Below are positions 7,921 to 15,260 of a stretch of DNA of 38,057 bases, one piece after another. The notes under the pieces were generated by a model. It made no database searches and was not told the origin of the DNA. It saw only the letters and a program-made list of their open reading frames with translations. How positions within the stretch are numbered: position 1 is the first letter of the stretch; the number at the start of each line of letters is the position of its first letter. This DNA comes from JAFGIG01 sp964397545 (lineage in GTDB: Bacteria; SDB-A): assembly GCA_964397545.1 (NCBI GenBank), contig CAYNIW010000023.1:1-38057 (forward strand). Direction: 5' to 3'. The translations under genes and the position numbers were made by a program.

Positions 7921-10279
7921 AAATAACTCCTCCTACTATCATCCTGCCCATCTGATAGACTGTCTCAACTTCGCCGTCTTCAGCGTAATAGTAATCCCAA
8001 ACATTTGGCTGGTTGAACAAATTTTCAACTTCGAAATACGAAACAAGATTCCAGGACTTAAAATACCACCTATTAGAAAAAAGAACATCAAACCTCTGAT
8101 AGGGATCGACCCTCGCCGAATTGTAGGGTTGATCCGGATCTGTGACCCATCTTCTCCATTCGGGATGATATGTGACGGGGGTGTATGGTTTGCCTCCCAG
8201 ATATCTATACTTGAAAGAGTATTCCGATACATCGGACGGCACAAACGGAAGAAAGGCAATGAATTTATATAAAAGCGAACTTGAAAAGTTTTTATACCAG
8301 CTTTCCCTGAAAAACTCCTTTCTGTATCCGGCTATCATTGTAAATACGTTGCCGTAGTCAAAATCCCAGCTGTATTCTTCATTTTTATCACGAGGGTCGT
8401 ATGCTCTCGCCACTGAGTATGAATAACTCACGGTGCCCCAAAAATTCTTCATCACTTTTTTCTGAAGAAAAAACTCAATTCCTTTGGCGTAGCCTTCGCC
8501 TTCGTTGACAAAAACACCGTCCCAGTCGTTCGGATCCGGAGTCGTCGAAGATCTGTCTATCGGCACATCCCGGTAGTGCTTGTAATAGCCCTCAATAGTC
8601 GCTTTTATGTCGTCGGCGAAAAGGTGTTCTATTCCGACGACGATCGTCTGGGTGTATTTGCTCTTCAAAAAATGGTTTTCCAGATCGAAAGCGAGTTCAA
8701 ACCACTGCGGCGACTGAAAATGCATTCCAAGAGCCGCGTTCAGATCAGTTCCCGGCGCTAAGTGAAAAGAGAGTGAAAATCTCGGTGAAAAGCAATCAAA
8801 ACCCGTGTATTCGAATTTGTCGTATCTCACTCCCAGACCGAGAGTGAGAAAAGTTCCCGCGTTGTGCCTCAGGTGAGCGTATCCGCCGTATTTCCAGGTA
8901 TCAGCTTTTTCGTCTATATCGACGATCGTGATATAATCCGTCGTGTCAATAATGTTGCCCAGCGAATCATAAATGAACAATGTGTCCGGCCTCGCCCATG
9001 TCTCGTAATGAAAAGTGACGTTTTTGAGAAATACACCGAACGAAAGTTTTGTGTGTCTTGCAAAATTTATATTTAGGTCGAATTTAGCCGTATTTTCGCC
9101 TTCGTCTGAGTTGTTGAGCAGGTATTTGTTGTCAAGAGTGTCTATAATGTCATGATCCCATGTGCTGAAAGTCCTGGATAACGTCAGGTTGTAATACCCG
9201 AGTGAATACAGAGATTTCAGACTCGCTCCTACGGTGTATTGATCTGATATCGCCGAGATTGTCTTTATGTCGTCGTATATCTCTTCGTCTTCTTCCTGAG
9301 TGCTTTCTATTTTAATCCAGTCCTTGCCGTATATACCGAGAAGAGAAATTTTTCTTGTGTAAGAGAGGTCGTAAACCGCCTTGAAATGGATGTTGTAGTA
9401 ATGCGGAACTGCCGTCAAACCGAAACTCGAAGCGACAAGAGAAAGGTAACTTCTGTGCGCGGAAAGGAGAAAACTCCCGTTTCCAACAGGGCCTTCCAGT
9501 GTTCCGCCCGCTCCTGCCATGCCGATGTCGAATTTGTAGTGAAGCTTATCCCGAACCCCTTCTCTCAGAGTTATGTCGAGGACGCTCGATGCCTTGTCCC
9601 CGTATCTGGCTGGAAAGACGCCTGCCATGAAGTCGAGGCTTCTTATGAAATCCGTGTTTATTACGCTTATAGGTCCACCTCCGGTGCCCTGCCATCCGAA
9701 ATGATTGGGGTTGAGCATTTCGACATTGTCAACGAGGAAAAGATTTTCGCCGTAATTCCCTCCCCTGACTATTATTTCATTGTTCTGGTCGCTTCCGGAG
9801 ACGACTGCCGGCAGGGCATGAACAGCCCTCTGAACGTCGTAAACGCCTCCGGGCTGAGAAATTATTTCTTCAAAGTCCATGCTTCTGGTCGACACTACAG
9901 CGTCTTCGGGCTTTTCGAAAAATTTAGGCCTGACAGTAATGCCTTCCATCTGAAGAAGTTCTTCTTCAAGTTCAAAATCGGTGTAAGTCGGTATGTTCGG
10001 CCTGACGGTTATGCCGCTTTTCACGAGGGTTTTATACCCCAATCTCATAGCTCTTAGGTTATAACTTCCGGGAGACAGCCCCTCCAATTGATAAGTTCCG
10101 TCAACACCAGCAATCACTCCTGTAATTAATTTGCCGTCGAGGTCATAAACAGTCACATTCGCCCCTATCACCGGCTGATGAGTGTGAATGTCTATAATCT
10201 TACCCGAAATGCTCACGGCGCTTTTTAAGGGTGAAAAAACTAAAACAGCAAAAAAAATTGCAGAAAATATTTTTTTCAA
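7910..10279 (-). CDS. TonB-dependent outer-membrane receptor
   Basis: This 789-residue outer-membrane protein has a signal peptide (about 1-20) and a CarboxypepD_reg-like beta sandwich (about 22-100, with GKIIDIHTHQPVIGANV and GSYNLRAMRLGYKT). A plug domain follows (about 120-235, including IIVRGGNYGENLFLVDNVEM). The rest is a long beta-barrel ending in an aromatic residue (GGVIFEF), the usual BAM signal. The ligand is unknown. There is no SusD partner, but it is encoded 15 bp after a secreted metallophosphoesterase, which could release the ligand (inference). A 223-codon open frame on the opposite strand here is a shadow. Confidence 0.93.
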   Translation of the reverse strand: MKKIFSAIFFAVLVFSPLKSAVSISGKIIDIHTHQPVIGANVTVYDLDGKLITGVIAGVDGTYQLEGLSPGSYNLRAMRLGYKTLVKSGITVRPNIPTYTDFELEEELLQMEGITVRPKFFEKPEDAVVSTRSMDFEEIISQPGGVYDVQRAVHALPAVVSGSDQNNEIIVRGGNYGENLFLVDNVEMLNPNHFGWQGTGGGPISVINTDFIRSLDFMAGVFPARYGDKASSVLDITLREGVRDKLHYKFDIGMAGAGGTLEGPVGNGSFLLSAHRSYLSLVASSFGLTAVPHYYNIHFKAVYDLSYTRKISLLGIYGKDWIKIESTQEEDEEIYDDIKTISAISDQYTVGASLKSLYSLGYYNLTLSRTFSTWDHDIIDTLDNKYLLNNSDEGENTAKFDLNINFARHTKLSFGVFLKNVTFHYETWARPDTLFIYDSLGNIIDTTDYITIVDIDEKADTWKYGGYAHLRHNAGTFLTLGLGVRYDKFEYTGFDCFSPRFSLSFHLAPGTDLNAALGMHFQSPQWFELAFDLENHFLKSKYTQTIVVGIEHLFADDIKATIEGYYKHYRDVPIDRSSTTPDPNDWDGVFVNEGEGYAKGIEFFLQKKVMKNFWGTVSYSYSVARAYDPRDKNEEYSWDFDYGNVFTMIAGYRKEFFRESWYKNFSSSLLYKFIAFLPFVPSDVSEYSFKYRYLGGKPYTPVTYHPEWRRWVTDPDQPYNSARVDPYQRFDVLFSNRWYFKSWNLVSYFEVENLFNQPNVWDYYYAEDGEVETVYQMGRMIVGGVIFEF

Positions 10280-10294
10280 ATTCCGCTCCTTAAT

Positions 10295-12013
10295 CTATTC
10301 GAAATACAAAATTCCGAATGTTCCGGGGTCATATTCTATCGGAGTCTGCCAGTCTGCATTCGCCTCTTTATAAGGCTGTTTTCTCCTGAAGTTCAGGAGC
10401 ATAACTTTGCCCGTTTCGAGAGACAAACCGTTGAACTGAGACACCGGTATTCTCGCTTCAAAAATCCAGCAGTCATCGCAAAGATTTACCGCCCATTCCA
10501 TTTCGCAGTTCCATTCATTTTTTCCCTCGTATGAGCCGTATCCGTTTTTTTCGAAGATTGCGTCGAATACTGTCCCGAGGGGAGTGCAGTAAATCTGATA
10601 CATAACCTCTCTGCCAGAATCCGGCATAAGAAAATAACCGATACAATCCTCTGAAAATATGTTTTCGTCTCTCTCCGTCTTCTCCGTTATCAATGTATTC
10701 GGTCCCTCATAATCGCATTTAGCAGAAAGATAGAGATTCTGAAAATCGTATGCAAAATAAAATTCCGTATTATCGGTCATCGAAGGCACTCCGCCATGTG
10801 AAAAAAAATCCCTCTCAGGTTCTCTCCAGCATAATTCATCTATATTTCCGTCAATAATCATCTTATCTTGGGCTCTCGTGCAAAGAGAGCTTCTTCTTAT
10901 ACCGATGTTTTTAACCAAAGGAAAACTCAAATCTTTCCTTACCGGATAATCCAAACTCAGTGAAGGCAGAGGGTAAAGGTTTCCTGAAAGGTTGAAGCAC
11001 ACGCTGAAAACAGAAGAATCCCCGGGACCGATTTCGAGAGGTTTTTCAATCAGCGATGCCGTCCATCCTTCGGGAACATTAATTTTTAAAGTTTCCGAGA
11101 TTGTCATATCGTTTGAAAGATTTCTCACGGCTATCTTGGCGAAAGCTTCCTTCACATCTAAATTTTGTTCGACACTTAAGGGATCTAAAATTTGGATTCC
11201 TTTGTTTAATATTTCATCGGCAAATTGGATGTCGGCGACCGTGACATTGTCCCATGACAAAACGCCGTCGAGAGATATTACGGCTATGTTTACGCTGTTT
11301 TCGTCGGCTGTGACTAGCAAAAAATGATACTCGGGTCCCAGAATTCCGAGATGCGACTCCGCGCCGGAGCTTCCCACACCCGTGTATTTTATGCCGTCTA
11401 TTTCCGCGCTGAAATATATGTGATAATGCCCTGTGAACACGGCATCAACTCCGTATTCGACAAAAAGATCATGAAGAGGTTCATTTTCTCCGCGGGACAA
11501 AGTCTCAAACCAGAATGGTTTGTGGTAAAAAACAAATGTTTGGACAGCTTCGCTGTTTTTTCTTAGGTCTTCCTCAAGCCATTTCATCTGCCGTGAAGAG
11601 ATTTCAGAAGAATTATCAAGACGTGAAACGTCGAGGACAACAAAATGGAATCTTCCCCTGTCAAACGAATAATAAGGCTCTCCGACAAGTTCCCTGTATA
11701 TCTTTTCCTGAACGTCATTCGATATGTCGTGATTGCCGGGCGTAAAAAAGAACGGACAGGAAAGATTCTCTATGTAAGGCATGAGTTCGCCCCACTCTTC
11801 TCTTATACTGCTCTCGTCTTCGCTGTATCCTTCAATAAGGTCACCGACATTTATGATAAATTCCGGATCGAGCATCTGAGCCCTCGAGAGAGCGTCTTCA
11901 AAAACGCCTTCCACATGCCCTCCTGTCCGGTCGCCCATGACGGCAAAACGTATTCCGTCAGGATACAAAAGGCACGAGGCAAGAACGAATGTTATTGATA
12001 AAGCGAATTTCAT
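10295..12013 (-). CDS. secreted metallophosphoesterase with C-terminal CBM9-like domain
   Basis: This 572-residue protein has a signal peptide (about 1-18). A calcineurin-like phosphoesterase domain (about 20-250) carries the metal-binding motifs MGDRTGG, NVGDLIEG, GNHD and FTGHYHIY in order. After a linker/Ig-like segment, a C-terminal CBM9/DOMON-like domain (about 385-572) begins near MIIDGNIDELCW. Together this suggests a periplasmic or surface phosphoesterase tethered to a polysaccharide. It is the first gene of an operon with the TonB receptor and AlkD. An AGG(T) site in ACCGGAGGTAAAATG sets the start. Confidence 0.88.
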   Translation of the reverse strand: MKFALSITFVLASCLLYPDGIRFAVMGDRTGGHVEGVFEDALSRAQMLDPEFIINVGDLIEGYSEDESSIREEWGELMPYIENLSCPFFFTPGNHDISNDVQEKIYRELVGEPYYSFDRGRFHFVVLDVSRLDNSSEISSRQMKWLEEDLRKNSEAVQTFVFYHKPFWFETLSRGENEPLHDLFVEYGVDAVFTGHYHIYFSAEIDGIKYTGVGSSGAESHLGILGPEYHFLLVTADENSVNIAVISLDGVLSWDNVTVADIQFADEILNKGIQILDPLSVEQNLDVKEAFAKIAVRNLSNDMTISETLKINVPEGWTASLIEKPLEIGPGDSSVFSVCFNLSGNLYPLPSLSLDYPVRKDLSFPLVKNIGIRRSSLCTRAQDKMIIDGNIDELCWREPERDFFSHGGVPSMTDNTEFYFAYDFQNLYLSAKCDYEGPNTLITEKTERDENIFSEDCIGYFLMPDSGREVMYQIYCTPLGTVFDAIFEKNGYGSYEGKNEWNCEMEWAVNLCDDCWIFEARIPVSQFNGLSLETGKVMLLNFRRKQPYKEANADWQTPIEYDPGTFGILYFE

Positions 12014-12040
12014 TTTACCTCCGGTCTATTTATTTCAAAC

Positions 12041-12071
12041 TAAAAGGAGAATGGCTCTCTGCGATTCTCCC
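12041..12071 (-). terminator. probable intrinsic terminator of the nfi gene train
   Basis: On the minus strand GGGAGAAT and ATTCTCC form a seven-base stem around an 11-base loop, followed by TTTTAGTTT. It lies between the last element of the long upstream gene series and the metallophosphoesterase gene. The T-run is short, and there is little room for a separate promoter after it, so termination may be partial. Confidence 0.5.
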
Positions 12072-12108
12072 GGTTTTTAAATTCTGTATTTTTCTTTCGA
12101 GATCTTTT

Positions 12109-12132
12109 CTTTTTTGCTTTTTTGCTTTTTTG
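12109..12132. repeat. three tandem copies of CTTTTTTG
   Basis: Three perfect copies of the octamer CTTTTTTG (GCAAAAAA on the minus strand) just beyond the stop of the frameshifted gene. This short homopolymer-rich tandem repeat is likely prone to slippage. No function can be assigned. The surrounding 12014-12140 otherwise holds only the terminator. Confidence 0.8.
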
Positions 12133-12140
12133 CTATTTAT

Positions 12141-12494
12141 TTAAAAAACTAAAGTCCTTTTTTTATACTCTTCTTTTTTATCTCTCATCTCAGAAGAAAT
12201 ATTCTCGCTGGACAGAGAGAATTCCCAAAGCCTGTATAATATCTCCGCTCTGTGTATTTTGTCATCGGTTTTTTCAAGCATTTTTTCCTCAGCGAAAGGT
12301 TGAACTCATTAAATTCCTCATCGTTTTTGAGAATTTCGTTGAAAACAATTGTTTTTTTTATCATCTCCAAACCTGATAAAACAGCCACCTCTCTTCTGTC
12401 TCCCTCAACAAGCGAGACTGAATTTCCGTCTTTTTTCATAGGGCTTGAGGCTGTTTCCGTTTAACTCGTCAATACGCTCGAATATTTTATTCAT
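12141..12494 (-). pseudogene. frameshifted small hypothetical gene (two compensating indels)
   Basis: The ATG at 12494-12492 overlaps the nfi stop as ATGA, a coupled start. The first frame encodes MNKIFERIDELNGNSLKPYE. At a run of six A (12436-12431 on the plus strand as T) the protein-like reading moves to +1 (KDGNSVSLVEGDRREVAVL and onward). Near 12290 it returns to the original frame (EEKMLEKTDDKIHRAEILYR), which ends with TAA at 12143-12141. The total is 354 bases, a multiple of three, so the two shifts compensate. The restored protein would be about 117 highly charged residues of unknown function. The last part also has its own GAGG-ATG start (46 codons), so a separate small gene is possible. 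Sequencing error at the homopolymers is another option. Confidence 0.6.
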
Positions 12495-13174
12495 TGCTCG
12501 GGATTTTCCCTAAAAACATTGCCGGCCTTTGAAGTTTTTCTGCATTCTTTTGAAAATTTATCTGCTTGCCTCAACGGCTCGGGGAGTCTGAATTTTGACA
12601 TTTTGAGAACAATTTCACAGGCTTGTTGATACGCAAAAAAATTTCCTGGCGATATAAACACCGGTTTTACTTTGCTTCTCGTCCTCAGTGAATATCCCTG
12701 AATACTGCCTTTTAACAATACGGGGCTTCTGTCTCCTTTTTCAATTCCGGGAGGTAAAAATTTTCCGCAAAGACGTTTTTTAGCACAACCAATAGAAGGT
12801 TTTCCGAGAATAACTCCTATATGACAGGCTATTCCGAAATTTCTCGGATGAAGAGTCCCCTGTCCGTCAATCAGCAGAATGTCAGGTTTTTTTTCAAGTT
12901 TTCTGAACGCCCTTATCAGAACAGGGGCTTCCCTGAAAGATAAAAACCCCGGAACATAGGGAAATGAATTTTTCATTACTTCGAACTTTTCCTCAACCTT
13001 TTCGAGTTCAGGAAATCTCATCACTGTTATCGCTCCGAAAATCTTTTCTCCTTCAAAAGCGCAGTCCATCCCCGCGACCAATTCAATTTTTCCTTCGTAT
13101 TCGCCGATAACAACCCTTTTTCTGAGCCTTTCCTGAATTTCTTTAAGCTTCGCAAAATTCAATTGAAAATTCAC
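12491..13174 (-). CDS. nfi: endonuclease V (deoxyinosine 3' endonuclease)
   Basis: Endonuclease V, 227 residues, nicks DNA 3' to deoxyinosine and starts repair of deaminated adenine. The catalytic and binding motifs are all present: GMDCAF (Asp37), FPYVPGFLSFRE (wedge plus Glu82), IDGQGTLHPR (Asp103, His109) and IGCAKKRLCG. The C-terminus has about 25 extra charged residues. Its start overlaps the DUF402 gene by 32 bp and its stop overlaps the next small gene as ATGA, so all three are likely co-translated. Confidence 0.95.
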   Translation of the reverse strand: MNFQLNFAKLKEIQERLRKRVVIGEYEGKIELVAGMDCAFEGEKIFGAITVMRFPELEKVEEKFEVMKNSFPYVPGFLSFREAPVLIRAFRKLEKKPDILLIDGQGTLHPRNFGIACHIGVILGKPSIGCAKKRLCGKFLPPGIEKGDRSPVLLKGSIQGYSLRTRSKVKPVFISPGNFFAYQQACEIVLKMSKFRLPEPLRQADKFSKECRKTSKAGNVFRENPEQ

Positions 13175-13631
13175 CGACTTTTTTTTCTGCTCTTTGGGAT
13201 ATCTGATTATAATTATCTAAAATACAGCGCTTCGCCCTATGAATGTATTCTAAGAGCTGGCCCGATATATTCCGGGGCAATTCGTCCTCGTCGAGTATTT
13301 CCCAGGTGCCGCCGGGGTAAAATAAAATATCGAGTTCGAGGTCTCTCCATTCGACGATACTTTTTGAAATTTTCACTCTGTCGGCGATGTTCAAGTAATC
13401 GGCTATAAAAGAGCAATCCGGAGAAAGCCATCTGTAGAGAACGAAAGATTTTTCAGAAGAGAAGAACGCGGCCGTTATGTCTCCCGGAGACAGCCTGATA
13501 TCAGCGACAGCAATACTTTTTTCTATCCGATACTTTAAGAGAGCTTCAGTGTCATTTATATCTATGAGTTCACACAAAAATTCATCAATTTTTCCGGAGA
13601 GCTTGATTTTTTTCTCGATACACTTTTGCAT
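13143..13631 (-). CDS. DUF402 domain protein
   Basis: This 162-residue protein has the DUF402/FomD-like fold pattern, including LYRWLSPDCSFIADYLNIAD, then WRDLELDILFYPGGTWEILDEDEL. Members of the family include nucleotide (di/triphosphate) hydrolases and FomD, which removes CMP from a fosfomycin intermediate. The acidic DLELD and DEDEL stretches are the likely metal ligands. It lies between the HprK-like gene (41 bp upstream) and nfi (32-bp overlap). Whether it belongs to the RiPP cassette is uncertain, and a housekeeping role is equally plausible. Confidence 0.8.
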   Translation of the reverse strand: MQKCIEKKIKLSGKIDEFLCELIDINDTEALLKYRIEKSIAVADIRLSPGDITAAFFSSEKSFVLYRWLSPDCSFIADYLNIADRVKISKSIVEWRDLELDILFYPGGTWEILDEDELPRNISGQLLEYIHRAKRCILDNYNQISQRAEKKVGEFSIEFCEA

Positions 13632-13672
13632 TGAAAAGAGATACTCCTGACTTTTCGCCGGTAATTATTATT

Positions 13673-14485
13673 TCATAATCTTTTCAATAGGTCAAAATCG
13701 GTGAAATCTTTCCTGATTTTCATCTCAAAACTCGGCACTTTTTTGAAAATCTCGAACATATTTGCGAAGACAATTTTTCTCTCATCAAAATTTGCGGCCT
13801 GAGAGCGGTAAAAACTGTCGCTCCATGCCCTTTTCATCGCCTCGACGGGAGATATCCTCGTAAATTTGTTTTCTTCGCCTTTTTCGAGAAAAAATATTTT
13901 TTTCAACTCGCCTTTTATCGCTCCGTCGTTGACCTGTCCGAAAGGCGTCCCGAGAATGAAGTGTTTTCCCATCGAGATCTCAACGCATGAATATTCATCG
14001 CTGTAAATTTTGCCGAAATCGCCGATTTTCCTGCACAAACTCGTCTTTCCTTTTCCGCTTTTTGCCGGAAAAAGATAAGAATTATCATAAATAGAGAACG
14101 ACGCGGCGTGAAAGAACAAATAGCTTTCCTTAGAGGTTTTTGAGCAGAAAAACAGGCCGAGAGTTGAGGACAGGGATTTTTTTCCCATCCCCGGAGTAAA
14201 AAATAGCGTTATTTTGTATTCATCTTCATCTAAAACTGAACACCAGCTTTTTGATGTGTATATTTTTAAGGACTGCTTTCCGTTCTTTACCAGCCTGTCA
14301 ACAAATTTTATCTGCCTTAAAATACAGTCGAACTCATCTGTGCATTCCAGGCATTCAATTTTCAACGTGAAAAGCTCTCTTTCCGGTGTTTTGAATTTTT
14401 CCAAGACAGAAAAAAGAGAATTGAAATCTCCGGGTATTTCGATTCTGAAAATGATATCGGCAATTTTATACGAGTTTGCAGTCAA
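13673..14485 (-). CDS. HPr-kinase-like protein of the RiPP cassette
   Basis: This 270-residue protein contains a P-loop of the HprK type (AKSGKGKTSLCRK, near residues 138-150) preceded by the usual FFHAASFSIYDN. It is followed by YSDEYSCVEI and LGTPFGQ, the order seen in HprK-related kinases. These proteins recur in RiPP clusters (for example ScmC-like and lasso-peptide-linked kinases), where they may phosphorylate the precursor. The HPr-specific N-terminal domain is absent. The start used is TTG at 14485, 21 bp after precursor B, with no clear Shine-Dalgarno, so it may rely on coupling. Confidence 0.82.
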   Translation of the reverse strand: MTANSYKIADIIFRIEIPGDFNSLFSVLEKFKTPERELFTLKIECLECTDEFDCILRQIKFVDRLVKNGKQSLKIYTSKSWCSVLDEDEYKITLFFTPGMGKKSLSSTLGLFFCSKTSKESYLFFHAASFSIYDNSYLFPAKSGKGKTSLCRKIGDFGKIYSDEYSCVEISMGKHFILGTPFGQVNDGAIKGELKKIFFLEKGEENKFTRISPVEAMKRAWSDSFYRSQAANFDERKIVFANMFEIFKKVPSFEMKIRKDFTDFDLLKRL

Positions 14486-14506
14486 AATACTACTGAAGAA
14501 CTGCTG

Positions 14507-14794
14507 TTATTTCGGGCTGGGACCATACGTGCACTGGCCTCCTTGATTTGCGGCGCTCGCGCCGTCCGCGCAGACAGAACCCTGCGCGGCGCTCCCGGCA
14601 ATACAGTCAAATTTAGCGGTTGAACCGCTAAGACATTGATCAGGACCTCCGGAAACACTTGTCCCGTTTCCGCAGGAATTAGCGTCTGATCCCACCATAC
14701 GCATCCCCTCAGGATATTCGTTTGATAAGAACTGGGCTTCCAAAGAAGGCATTGAAAAATCAGAAATAACAGGCTTTAAGTATTTTTTTTTCAT
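14507..14794 (-). CDS. RiPP precursor B, five C-x-x-G modules
   Basis: This 95-residue peptide has a leader that starts MKKKYLKPVISDF, like precursor A, and a Ser/Gly/Ala-rich core with Cys at 41, 54, 64, 75 and 88. Every Cys is followed by Gly at +3 (CGNG, CLSG, CIAG, CADG, CTYG), usually with a small residue then Ala/Val after it. Spacings of 13, 10, 11 and 13 match the last five Cys of precursor A. The end is GPSPK. It lies directly beside two radical SAM genes. The likely fate is thioether or similar crosslinking, then leader removal (inference). It has its own near-perfect promoter but no obvious Shine-Dalgarno. Confidence 0.85.
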   Translation of the reverse strand: MKKKYLKPVISDFSMPSLEAQFLSNEYPEGMRMVGSDANSCGNGTSVSGGPDQCLSGSTAKFDCIAGSAAQGSVCADGASAANQGGQCTYGPSPK

Positions 14795-14816
14795 ATAGAC
14801 AAATTATTTTAATCAA

Positions 14817-14845
14817 ATTATACCAATTATAGGAATCATTTTCAA
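14817..14845 (-). promoter_or_regulatory. strong promoter for precursor B
   Basis: Minus-strand TTGAAA (14845-14840), a 17-bp spacer and TATAAT (14822-14817) lie in the 150-bp gap between the two precursor genes. Transcription would start near 14810, about 16 bases before the ATG, giving a very short leader without a Shine-Dalgarno. It would let precursor B and the HprK-like gene be expressed separately from, or above, the enzyme genes. Confidence 0.75.
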
Positions 14846-14944
14846 TATTAACGAAAAAACTGGACAAACAATCTGCCTATATTCACTATGGTATAAAAGC
14901 GCACAAAGGTATATGATTATAACCCAAACAGGTTTACGATAAGG

Positions 14945-15244
14945 TCAATTGTCCGGGCTTGTGCCGTTCATGCACCATCCACTGCTGCCTCCCGTGGCAT
15001 TAGTCCCATTGGCACAGAGATTGCCGGCAGCCCCTGTTCCTGCCGCGCAGTCATATTCAGCTGAGCCTCCATTGGTGCACTGCCCCGGCCCGCCTACGGC
15101 GTTCATGCCTATATAACACATATTGGCTGCATTTCCGGCTTGACATCCGCCTTCGGTGGAAGAACCCGAGCTCGTCTCGAGCTGGCCTTCAGCGGTTGGT
15201 GTATTAAAATCCCTTATCCAGGGTTTTATATATTTCTTTTTCAT
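14945..15244 (-). CDS. RiPP precursor A, six C-x-x-G modules
   Basis: This 99-residue peptide has a leader beginning MKKKYIKPWIRDF. The core holds Cys at 34, 43, 56, 66, 77 and 91, each followed by Gly at +3 (CQAG, CYIG, CTNG, CAAG, CANG, CMNG). The intervening residues are almost all small or polar (G, S, T, N, A), so the core is probably unstructured until modified. A GGAGG site (in TTTGGAGGAATAATG) sets the start, 16 bp after the peptidase-PqqD gene. It has one more Cys module than precursor B, at the N-terminal side. It differs from SCIFF peptides, whose six Cys sit closer together. Confidence 0.87.
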   Translation of the reverse strand: MKKKYIKPWIRDFNTPTAEGQLETSSGSSTEGGCQAGNAANMCYIGMNAVGGPGQCTNGGSAEYDCAAGTGAAGNLCANGTNATGGSSGWCMNGTSPDN

Positions 15245-15260
15245 TATTCCTCCAAAGAAA

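Noticed and set aside
9386..10057. 223-codon plus-strand open frame opposite the TonB receptor
   Set aside because: Composition is non-protein-like and it is antisense to a well-supported receptor with plug and barrel motifs.
12109..12132. CRISPR-like array
   Set aside because: Repeats of only eight bases with no spacers. No cas genes and no other regularly spaced repeats were seen in the window.
12390..12420. TGT-TGA-GGG in the pseudogene as a second Sec site
   Set aside because: The frame after it is basic, short and unlike protein. The +1 frame fits better and no comparable fold was found.
14507..15244. precursors as SCIFF peptides
   Set aside because: SCIFF has six Cys within about 45 residues and a different conserved tail. 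Here Cys are 9 to 14 apart, each C-x-x-G.
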